From DATGKR01 sp035294565 (GTDB lineage Bacteria > Actinomycetota > Acidimicrobiia > Acidimicrobiales > Palsa-688), in NCBI GenBank assembly GCA_035294565.1, contig DATGKR010000147.1:1-7249 (forward strand): a stretch of DNA of 7,249 nucleotides, in the 5' to 3' direction. The first letter of the stretch is position 1. Every line of letters starts with the position of its first letter. Positions 1 through 5,918 of this stretch are shown here, piece after piece. The notes beneath the pieces are model-generated. The model saw only the letters and a list, made by a program, of their open reading frames with translations, did no database searches and was not told the origin of the DNA. The position numbers and the translations under genes are program-made.

Positions 1-2406
1 GCCGCTGGCCGGGTCGTCTTCTGCGCCCGCGAGCGCGGCGCGGTGCACGCCTACGCCGTGGCGGCCGGCGGCGGGACGCCCGAGGTGCTCGCCGGCGGGG
101 ACCTGGTGATCGGCGGGCTGAGCGTGCGCGCCGGGCGCGTCGTGTTCGTCGCGGCCAGCCCCGATTCGCCGGGGGAGGTTTGGGCAGGAGGGAGACGGCT
201 CACCGGCTTCTTCGGCGACGCCTTGCCCGACGTGGACCTGCTGGCGCCCGAGCCGCAGTCGTTCACCGCTCCCGACGGCACCGCTCTTCACGGCTGGGTG
301 CTGCGCAGCAGAGACGCCGAGGGTCCGCAGCCGCTGTTGGTCGACGTGCACGGCGGCCCCCACAACGCGTGGGGCCCGGCCTTCGACGGGTTCCACCTCT
401 ACCACCAGACGCTCGCCGCCCGGGGCTGGACGGTCCTCACGCTCAACCCGCGGGGCAGCGACGGCTACGGCGAGGCCTTCTGGCGGGCGGTGATCGGCGG
501 GTGGGGCATCTCGGACGAGGGCGACTTCATGGCTGCGGTCGACGCCCTGGTCGAGCGGGGCGTCGCCGACCCGGAGCGTCTCGTCGTGGCCGGCTACAGC
601 TACGGCGGGTACATGTCCTGCTGGCTGCCCACCCGCACCCGCCGCTTCCGGGCGGCGATCGCCGGCGGCTGTGTCAGCGACCTTGTCAGCCTCGCCGGCA
701 CCTCCGACCTGGGTAGGCACCTCGCCCGGGTGGAGCTCGAAGCGGCCGTCGGCGAGGACACGGGACGGCTCCTGGAGATGTCGCCGATCTCGGGGGTCTC
801 GGCGGTGGAGACCCCCACTCTGATCCTCCACGGCGAGGCCGACCAGCGATGCCCGGTCGGCCAGGCCGAGGAGTGGTTCGCCGCGCTCAGGGACCGCCGG
901 GTCGAGGTGGAGATGGTGCGCTACCCCGGCGCCGGGCACCTGTTCATCCTCGGCGGGAGGCCGTCCCAGCGGCTCGACTACGGGCGGCGCCTCGAGGAGT
1001 GGGCGGTCGAGCACACCACCGACGCCCCTCCCTCCCCGAAGGCGCGCCGCCTCCGCCGCTCGGCGGCTCTCCTGGAGCAGAGGCTGGCGGCGCTGACCGA
1101 ACGCCACCGGGTGCCAGGAGCGTCGCTCGCCGTGCTCTGCGGCGACAGGGTCGTCACCGCCGCCGCCGGGGTCCTCAACCTCGAGACCGGGGCGCCGGCC
1201 ACCCCCGACTCGCTGTTCCAGATCGGGTCGATCACCAAGGTCTACACGGCCAGCCTGGTCATGCAGCTCGTCGACGAGGGACGGCTCGACCTGGACGCCC
1301 CCGCCGTCGAAGCGCTGCCCGAGCTGCGCCTCGGCGACCCCGACGCCACCAAGACGGTGACGATGCGCCATCTTCTCTCCCACACCTCGGGGATCGAGGG
1401 GGATCATTTCCCCGACACCGGCCGGGGCGACGACTGCCTCGCCCGCTACGTCGCCGGCCTGGAGCAGCTCGGGTTGTCCCACCCGCCCGGGGCCACCATG
1501 TCGTACTGCAACAGCGGGTACGTGATCGCCGGGAGGACGATCGAGGTGCTGACCGGCGGCACGTGGGACGCCGCCCTCGCCGAGCGGATCTGCCGACCGG
1601 CCGGGCTGGAACACACCTTCACCCTGCCCGAGGAGGTGCTGCGCTTCGGCGCCGCAGCCGGCCACGTGTCCGAGCCGGGCGGACCGCCGGCACTCGCCCC
1701 GGTGTGGGCCCTTCCCCGCTCCTGTGGGCCTGCGGGGCTCGTCTGCTCCACCGCGTCGGACGTCGCCCGCTTCGCGTCGCTTCACCTGCGCGGCGGCGGC
1801 GGAATCGTCTCCGAGCGTTCGGCGCGGGCCATGCGCCAACCCCAGGTCCGTATCCCCGACCCGCACACCCTCGGAGCCCACTGGGGGCTCGGCTGGATCC
1901 TCTTCGGATGGGGCCGGGAGGTGTTCGGCCACGACGGCAACACGATCGGCCAGTCGGCGTTCCTGCGGGTCGTGCCCGGCGAGGACCTCGCTCTGGTCCT
2001 GCTGACCAACGGGGGCAACGCCCAGGATCTCTACCGCGACCTGTTCTCCGGTCTGCTGTGGGAGCTCGCCGGGGTGGAGATGCCCGAACGCCCGCGCCCG
2101 CCCGCCGAGGCGGTCGAGCCCACGATCGACCTGGACCGCCACACCGGGTTGTACGAGCGGGTCGGCTGCCGGGTCGAAGTGTCGCGCCGGGACGGGAAGC
2201 TGCACGCCACGGTCACCGCCACCGGTCCCCTCGCCTCGCTGGTGGCCGACCCGGTCACCGAGTACCCGCTGGTCGCCGTCGACCAAGACCTCTTCGTCGC
2301 CCGGCCGGAGGGAGTCGAAACGTGGATGCCTTTCGTCTTCTACCGGCTGGACGACGGGTCGCGCTACGTCCACTTCGGCGCGCGGGCCACCCCTAAAGTG
2401 TCATGA
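1..2406 (+). CDS. S9-family peptidase fused to class C beta-lactamase-like serine hydrolase (5' partial)
   Basis: The frame is open from base 1, so the start lies upstream; 801 codons are visible. Codons 1 to about 75 look like the end of an S9 beta-propeller. The alpha/beta-hydrolase domain follows: an HGGP oxyanion motif (bases 349-360), the nucleophile serine in GYSYGGY (Ser codon 598), the Asp in HGEAD (841) and the His in GAGH (937). The GRPSQRLDY tail is typical of acylaminoacyl-peptidase-like S9 enzymes. After an Arg-rich linker (about bases 1010-1075) comes a penicillin-binding/beta-lactamase-like domain with SITK (Ser 1228, Lys 1237), YCN (Tyr 1504) and HDG (His 1930, in place of the classical KTG). 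A C-terminal beta-rich domain (about 2110-2390) resembles those following many such hydrolases. Both catalytic sets are intact. Likely activity is peptide or ester hydrolysis; substrates are unknown. No stop or frameshift separates the halves, so this looks like a true fusion. True beta-lactamase activity is not implied. Confidence 0.9.
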   Translation, partial: AAGRVVFCARERGAVHAYAVAAGGGTPEVLAGGDLVIGGLSVRAGRVVFVAASPDSPGEVWAGGRRLTGFFGDALPDVDLLAPEPQSFTAPDGTALHGWVLRSRDAEGPQPLLVDVHGGPHNAWGPAFDGFHLYHQTLAARGWTVLTLNPRGSDGYGEAFWRAVIGGWGISDEGDFMAAVDALVERGVADPERLVVAGYSYGGYMSCWLPTRTRRFRAAIAGGCVSDLVSLAGTSDLGRHLARVELEAAVGEDTGRLLEMSPISGVSAVETPTLILHGEADQRCPVGQAEEWFAALRDRRVEVEMVRYPGAGHLFILGGRPSQRLDYGRRLEEWAVEHTTDAPPSPKARRLRRSAALLEQRLAALTERHRVPGASLAVLCGDRVVTAAAGVLNLETGAPATPDSLFQIGSITKVYTASLVMQLVDEGRLDLDAPAVEALPELRLGDPDATKTVTMRHLLSHTSGIEGDHFPDTGRGDDCLARYVAGLEQLGLSHPPGATMSYCNSGYVIAGRTIEVLTGGTWDAALAERICRPAGLEHTFTLPEEVLRFGAAAGHVSEPGGPPALAPVWALPRSCGPAGLVCSTASDVARFASLHLRGGGGIVSERSARAMRQPQVRIPDPHTLGAHWGLGWILFGWGREVFGHDGNTIGQSAFLRVVPGEDLALVLLTNGGNAQDLYRDLFSGLLWELAGVEMPERPRPPAEAVEPTIDLDRHTGLYERVGCRVEVSRRDGKLHATVTATGPLASLVADPVTEYPLVAVDQDLFVARPEGVETWMPFVFYRLDDGSRYVHFGARATPKVS

Positions 2407-2416
2407 ACACTGTCTA

Positions 2417-3610
2417 TCAGCTGGGGCGGCGAAGGGCGACCACGGCGATGTCGTCGCGGGGCCGGCCGTCCTGGAAGTCGATCGCCGCGGCGGCGAGCCC
2501 CTCCGCCACCTCGGCGGCGGGCCTGCCGGCACCGCCGGCCACGAGCGTTTCGATCCGCCGGTCGCCGAAGAACTCCCTCCCGCGGCGGGCCTCCGCCACG
2601 CCGTCGGTGTAGAGCACGACCGTCTCCCCGGCCTCCAAGGAGTAGCGCCGGTCCTGCAGGTGGGTCTCGTCGAGCATGCCCAGGATCGTGCCGGCCGCCC
2701 CCAGCCTGTCCACCCTGGTCCCGTCGGTCTTCACGGGCAGGTGGTGACCGGCGGCGCAAACCGTCAGCACGACGTCGTCGCCGGCTGCCACCTCTACGAG
2801 CACGGCGGTGCAGAAACGCTCCGGGTAGGCGCGCCGGACGGCCTCGTGGAGCACGCCGAGCACGCCGGCCGGCGACGGGCGGTGGAACACCTCGGCGCGC
2901 ACGACGTGGCGGGCGAGGGCGGTCACAACAGCGGCGTCCGCCCCTTTGCCCGAGACGTCGCCGAGCACCACCGCGTGGGTGCCCCGGCCGGTGGGGAACA
3001 CGTCGTAGAAGTCGCCGCCCACCTCCGACCCGTCGCCGGCGGGGTGGTAGGCGCCGGCCACGTCGAGGCCGGGGATGTCCAGCGCGACGGGCGGCATGAA
3101 CGTGGACTGGAGGGTCTGGGCCAGCTCCCGGGCCCGCGCCTCAGCGGCCTCGGCGCGTTGGCGGGCGGCAACCAGCTCCCGCTCGTAGGAGCGCCTCTCG
3201 CGCGCGTCGAACAGGACGGTCCGCACGACCATGGGCTCCCCCCCGGCGTCGCGCTTCAAGACCGAGTTGGCGAGCACGGGGAGGCGCTCCCCCGAGCTGA
3301 GGACGACGTCAACCGCGATCTCGCGGACCATCCCCTGCATGCGCAGCAGCGGGGCGTAGTGGGTCTCGTAGAAGATGCGATCGCCGACGGCCAGCAGGTC
3401 CTGGAGGCGCCGCCGGCCGACCAGCTCGTCGCGGCGGAACCCGGTCCAGGTGAGGAATGTCTGGTTGACCTTGACGATCGTGCCGTCGGGCCGGGTGGAC
3501 AGGTAGCCGCAGGGGGCGTTCTCGTACAACTCGTTCGGGTCGTCCTCGAGGAGGGCGTCGAAGAACTCCGGTGTCCCGGTCGGCGTGGCCAGCTCCGCTT
3601 CGCCGGTCAC
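2417..3610 (-). CDS. rsbP: RsbP-like PAS-PP2C serine phosphatase
   Basis: This 397-residue protein has the layout of Bacillus subtilis RsbP, the energy-stress phosphatase that dephosphorylates the anti-anti-sigma factor RsbV. Residues about 27-137 form a PAS domain (NAPCGYL at 31-37, followed by VNQTFLTWTG). Residues about 137-167 are an Ala/Glu/Arg-rich coiled coil. Residues about 178-395 are a SpoIIE-type PP2C domain with the metal-ligand motifs GGDFYD (198-203), GDVSGKG (217-223), TDG (335-337) and DDIAVV (386-391), all intact. No membrane segment or signal peptide is seen, so it is cytosolic. I chose the GTG at 3610 because it overlaps the stop of the RsbQ-like gene by 4 bases (GTGA) and because the residues just upstream in this frame are Arg/Pro-rich shadow sequence. 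Neighbouring RsbQ is the known activator of RsbP. Family and layout are clear; the partner is inferred, most simply the STAS protein encoded at 5598-5918. Confidence 0.9.
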   Translation of the reverse strand: MTGEAELATPTGTPEFFDALLEDDPNELYENAPCGYLSTRPDGTIVKVNQTFLTWTGFRRDELVGRRRLQDLLAVGDRIFYETHYAPLLRMQGMVREIAVDVVLSSGERLPVLANSVLKRDAGGEPMVVRTVLFDARERRSYERELVAARQRAEAAEARARELAQTLQSTFMPPVALDIPGLDVAGAYHPAGDGSEVGGDFYDVFPTGRGTHAVVLGDVSGKGADAAVVTALARHVVRAEVFHRPSPAGVLGVLHEAVRRAYPERFCTAVLVEVAAGDDVVLTVCAAGHHLPVKTDGTRVDRLGAAGTILGMLDETHLQDRRYSLEAGETVVLYTDGVAEARRGREFFGDRRIETLVAGGAGRPAAEVAEGLAAAAIDFQDGRPRDDIAVVALRRPS

Positions 3611-4407
3611 AGCCCGGCGAGGAACGCCTCTATGGCGGCGATCGTCTCTTTCGGGGCGCTCAGGTTGGGGCAGTGCCCGGTGGCGTCGAGCTGGACGAAG
3701 CGGGAGCCGGGGATCTGCCGGTGGACGTACTCGCCCACGGAGACGGGAGCGATGACGTCGTCGGAACACTGCAGCACCAGGGTGGGCACGGCGACCCTGG
3801 CCAGGTCGGCCCGGTTGTCGGAGAGGAACGTGGCCCGGGCGAAGCGCTTCTGGATGTCCGGGTCGGTTCGGCAGAAGCTCTCGGTCAGCTCAGCGCCGAG
3901 CTCGGGGCGGTCGGCGTTGCCCATGATCAAAGGCGCGATGGCGGTGGACCATCCGAGATAGTTGCTCTCCAGCGAGTCGAGCAGCTCGTCGATGTCGGCC
4001 CGGCCGAAGCCACCCGTGTAGCCGTCGTCGTCGATGTAGCGCGGCGAGGGCCCGACCATCACAAGAGCCTTGAACCGTGCTGGGTCGTCCAGGTAGGCGA
4101 GCACGCCGACCATGGCGCTCACGGAGTGGCCGACGAACACGACGTCCGAGAGGTCGAGCTCCTCGCAGATCTCCACGACGTCCCTGGCGTAGCCGCCCAG
4201 GGTCGAGTAGCGCTCGGCGTCGTAGGCGGAGCGCTCGGAGCGGCCGGCGCCGACGTAGTCGAACAGAACGGTGCGGAACGACGGGCGGAAGGCGGGCTCT
4301 ACGTAGCGCCACATGTTCTGGTCGCAGCCGAAGCCGTGGGCGAAGACGATGGGGGTGCCATCCGGGCGGCCACCGACGACGACGTTGTTGCGCTCCGCTA
4401 CGCCCAC
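3607..4407 (-). CDS. rsbQ: RsbQ-like alpha/beta hydrolase, activator of the PAS phosphatase
   Basis: This 266-residue cytosolic alpha/beta hydrolase matches, from memory, B. subtilis RsbQ along its whole length. Shared stretches include GFGCDQ (25-30), LFDYVGAGRS (48-57), FVGHS (91-95), VMVGPSPRY (117-124), LQCSDDVIAP (212-221) and the GHCPN region (244-248). The catalytic triad is Ser95, Asp217 and His245, equivalent to Ser96, Asp219 and His247 in RsbQ. RsbQ is required for RsbP to respond to energy stress and is thought to process a small hydrophobic compound of unknown identity; plant D14 and KAI2 are its relatives. The start is GTG at 4407: an in-frame TAG lies four codons upstream (4417-4419), so no longer start is possible. 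The stop overlaps the rsbP-like start by 4 bases, matching the rsbQ-rsbP gene order in Bacillus and implying coupled translation. Other hydrolase functions are possible, but sequence and neighbour together make RsbQ the best call. Confidence 0.92.
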   Translation of the reverse strand: MGVAERNNVVVGGRPDGTPIVFAHGFGCDQNMWRYVEPAFRPSFRTVLFDYVGAGRSERSAYDAERYSTLGGYARDVVEICEELDLSDVVFVGHSVSAMVGVLAYLDDPARFKALVMVGPSPRYIDDDGYTGGFGRADIDELLDSLESNYLGWSTAIAPLIMGNADRPELGAELTESFCRTDPDIQKRFARATFLSDNRADLARVAVPTLVLQCSDDVIAPVSVGEYVHRQIPGSRFVQLDATGHCPNLSAPKETIAAIEAFLAGL

Positions 4408-4455
4408 CGTCGGATGCTACCCCGCGGCGGGTCGGCCGGTCCTGCGGGAGGGTGC
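4408..4455 (-). promoter_or_regulatory. Possible leaderless promoter before the rsbQ-like gene
   Basis: This 48-base gap is the longest non-coding stretch inside the minus-strand gene set. Read on the minus strand it holds TAGCAT (4419 to 4414), which fits the actinobacterial -10 pattern TANNNT. Exactly six bases follow before the GTG start at 4407, the spacing expected if transcription starts on the first base of the start codon. An element with GAC at the -35 core lies about 18 bases further upstream (AGGACC, 4443 to 4438), a weak match to TTGACA. No good Shine-Dalgarno sequence precedes the GTG, which fits a leaderless transcript. The overlapping GGGTAG also resembles the -10 of SigB/SigF-type promoters (GGGTAT), but no GTTT -35 box is visible. 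Chance matches to TANNNT are common, so this is tentative. Confidence 0.3.
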
Positions 4456-5214
4456 TTAGCGGGGGCCTTGGCCGTTGTCCACCTTGACGACGGTCCCGGT
4501 GACCGCCTGGGAGCGGGGGGAGACCAGATAAAGCAGAGTGCTGTCGAGAAGGGCGGGGTCGGCGACCCGCTCGGCCAGGGCGGCGCTGCCGAGTCGGGCG
4601 ACCATGCCGTCCATCATCTCCGAGGCGAAGGCGCCGGGGGCGATCGCGTTCACGTTGATCCCGAAGCGTGACCACTCGACTGCCAGCACCTCGGTCATGC
4701 GGTTGACCGCCGCCTTGGTGACCGAATACAGGGCGGCGGCGCCGCCGCTGTAGTTGAAGGCGCCGATGGACGAGATGTTGACCACCCGGCCGGGCGAGCC
4801 GGCGCCGATCAGCCGGCGGGCGACCTCGCACGCCATCAGCCACGGGCCGCGCAGGTTGGTGTCGATCACCCTGTCGACCAGCTCGAGCGGCATCCGGGTG
4901 GCGTACTGGGCGTCGGGGATGCCGGCGTTGTTCACCAGGATGGTCACCAGGCCCAGACGGTCCTGGGCCGAGCCGACCGCGGCGGTTATCGAATCGGCGT
5001 CGGTGACGTCGAGCTCGACGGGCACGGCCCGGCCGCCCCGGCCGGCTATCTCCCCGGCGAGGGACTCCAGGCGGTCGACCCGCCGGGCGGCGACGGCGAC
5101 GGACGCGCCGGCAGAGGCGAGGGTGGTGGCGAAGCGCCGCCCCAGCCCGGAGCTGGCGCCGGTTACGAGGGCCACCTGGCCCTCCAGGTTCACTTCCTGC
5201 ATCCCCCCGAGCAT
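4456..5214 (-). CDS. SDR-family NAD(P)-dependent oxidoreductase
   Basis: This 252-residue protein is a classical short-chain dehydrogenase/reductase of normal length. It has the cofactor motif TGASSGLG (18-25), the structural NNAG (95-98), Asn120, the catalytic Ser149 in NISS, and Tyr163 and Lys167 in YSVTK. The basic AARR stretch (42-45) at the end of the second beta strand suggests a preference for NADP(H). The substrate cannot be told from sequence; FabG-like ketoacyl reductases and many alcohol or steroid dehydrogenases share this fold. The ATG at 5214 begins 15 bases after the upstream kinase-like gene. A second ATG at 5202, immediately preceded by a G-run, would also give a normal N-terminus, so the exact start is uncertain. 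It sits between the anti-sigma/STAS genes and the rsbQ-like gene, an unusual place for a metabolic enzyme. It may act on the compound sensed by the RsbQ-like protein, but that is inference. Confidence 0.9.
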   Translation of the reverse strand: MLGGMQEVNLEGQVALVTGASSGLGRRFATTLASAGASVAVAARRVDRLESLAGEIAGRGGRAVPVELDVTDADSITAAVGSAQDRLGLVTILVNNAGIPDAQYATRMPLELVDRVIDTNLRGPWLMACEVARRLIGAGSPGRVVNISSIGAFNYSGGAAALYSVTKAAVNRMTEVLAVEWSRFGINVNAIAPGAFASEMMDGMVARLGSAALAERVADPALLDSTLLYLVSPRSQAVTGTVVKVDNGQGPR

Positions 5215-5229
5215 TGCCGAGCGCCGCGC

Positions 5230-5601
5230 TCAGGCGGTGGACATCCGGAACCACACGGTCTTGCGCGGCCCCTCCTCGTCGACGCCCCACTCGTCGGCGA
5301 GCTGCTCGACGATCAGCAGGCCGCGGCCATTCAGCGAGGTGAAGTCCGGGGCCGGGTCCCGTAGGGCGGGGGTTCCCGGGCCGGAGTCGGTGACGGCCAC
5401 GTAGACGCTCCCCCCGTCCTCCTCGGCGCACACCACGAAGTCCGTGCGGGCGTGGAGCAGCGCGTTGGTGGCCAGCTCGGAGACGGCCAGCCTCACCCGG
5501 TCGAGCACCGCCTCGCCGAGATACTGAAGGTTGGCGGCGACGAAGCGGCGTACCGCCGGCACCGAAGCCGGCTCGGAGGGGAAGATCTTCTCGGCTCTCA
5601 C
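5230..5601 (-). CDS. RsbW-like ATP-binding anti-sigma factor / serine kinase
   Basis: This 123-residue single-domain protein belongs to the GHKL (HATPase) superfamily, anti-sigma-factor type. The N box is SELATNALLHA (41-51), with Glu42 as probable catalytic base and Asn46 as probable magnesium ligand. The G1 box is DSGPG (72-76) and the G2 box is GRGLLIVEQLAD (92-103). No sensor or membrane segment is present. Proteins of this kind bind a sigma factor or another partner and phosphorylate a STAS antagonist on serine. The start is GTG at 5601, overlapping the stop of the STAS gene by 4 bases (GTGA). That pairing is typical of a kinase and its STAS substrate, as in rsbV-rsbW and spoIIAA-spoIIAB. 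Many actinobacterial paralogues of this short form have no known sigma partner, and none is encoded in the window, so the output it controls is unknown. The N-terminal FPSEPASVPAVRRFV stretch is characteristic of this actinobacterial subgroup. Confidence 0.88.
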   Translation of the reverse strand: MRAEKIFPSEPASVPAVRRFVAANLQYLGEAVLDRVRLAVSELATNALLHARTDFVVCAEEDGGSVYVAVTDSGPGTPALRDPAPDFTSLNGRGLLIVEQLADEWGVDEEGPRKTVWFRMSTA

Positions 5602-5918
5602 TGCGCCACTACCAGTACCCCGCCCAGGCCGGTCTTCTCGACGACCTGGCGGACGATGGGCGACACGTTGTGCAGCTCGACGCGTTCGACGGCGTTGGCG
5701 ACCACGAGAAGCAGGGCGATGCCGCTGCTGTCGGTGAACTCCAGGCCGCCGAGGTCGAACACGACCTGCTCTGGCTCGCCTGCCAGCAGCGAGGTGATGA
5801 CCGGCCGGACCCCCTCGACGCTGGAGACGTCCAGCTCGCCGGCGAGTCGCACGCGGGCCACGGGGCCGGCCTCCAGCACCTCGGCCTCGGCCGTCGAGGG
5901 TTGCTCTTTTTCCGTCAT
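5598..5918 (-). CDS. STAS-domain anti-anti-sigma factor (RsbV/SpoIIAA-like)
   Basis: This 106-residue protein is a single STAS domain. The N-terminal strand region VARVRLAGELDVSS (20-33) and the central VVFDLGGLEF-TDSSG stretch (52-66) are diagnostic. The Ser64/Ser65 pair in DSSG contains the residue normally phosphorylated by the partner kinase and dephosphorylated by PP2C phosphatases. In the unphosphorylated state such proteins bind the anti-sigma factor and free its target. The ATG at 5918 overlaps the upstream phosphatase stop by 4 bases (ATGA), and its own stop overlaps the start of the kinase-like gene by 4 bases (GTGA), so phosphatase, substrate and kinase are probably made in coupled translation. 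No separate ribosome-binding site is evident before the ATG. It is the only STAS protein in the window and so the simplest shared substrate for both phosphatases; this is inferred from position. Confidence 0.9.
   Translation of the reverse strand: MTEKEQPSTAEAEVLEAGPVARVRLAGELDVSSVEGVRPVITSLLAGEPEQVVFDLGGLEFTDSSGIALLLVVANAVERVELHNVSPIVRQVVEKTGLGGVLVVAQ

Noticed and set aside
1120..2070. Antibiotic-resistance beta-lactamase
   Set aside because: The SxxK/YxN/HxG set is shared by esterases, DD-peptidases and D-aminopeptidases. The HDG motif in place of KTG and the fusion to an S9 peptidase argue against a resistance call.
2397..2411. Inverted repeat AGTGT-CATGA-ACACT as an intrinsic terminator or operator
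   Set aside because: The stem is only 5 bases, with mismatches immediately outside and no U-run on either strand; this can occur by chance.
3611..3769. A 53-residue N-terminal extension of the RsbP-like protein
   Set aside because: The extension is Arg/Pro-rich, lies wholly inside the rsbQ-like coding sequence and has no PAS similarity. The GTG at 3610 with the 4-base overlap is the better start.
2660..3961. Long plus-strand open frame of 433 codons antisense to the rsbP- and rsbQ-like genes
   Set aside because: Low-complexity Gly/Val/Ala/His-rich translation with no recognisable motif, lying opposite two clear conserved genes. It is a typical GC-rich antisense shadow.
3571..4671. Plus-strand open frame of 366 codons opposite the rsbQ-like gene and the end of the SDR
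   Set aside because: Spans two unrelated real genes on the other strand, with biased composition and no domain signature.
3890..5431. Minus-strand open frame of 513 codons in an alternative frame across kinase, SDR and hydrolase genes
   Set aside because: Arg/Pro/Gly-rich out-of-frame translation; the overlapping frames carry clear GHKL, SDR and alpha/beta-hydrolase motifs.
5230..5601. Sensor histidine kinase ATPase domain
   Set aside because: There is no phospho-acceptor histidine domain or sensor, and the length and neighbouring STAS gene fit the RsbW-type serine kinase/anti-sigma group.
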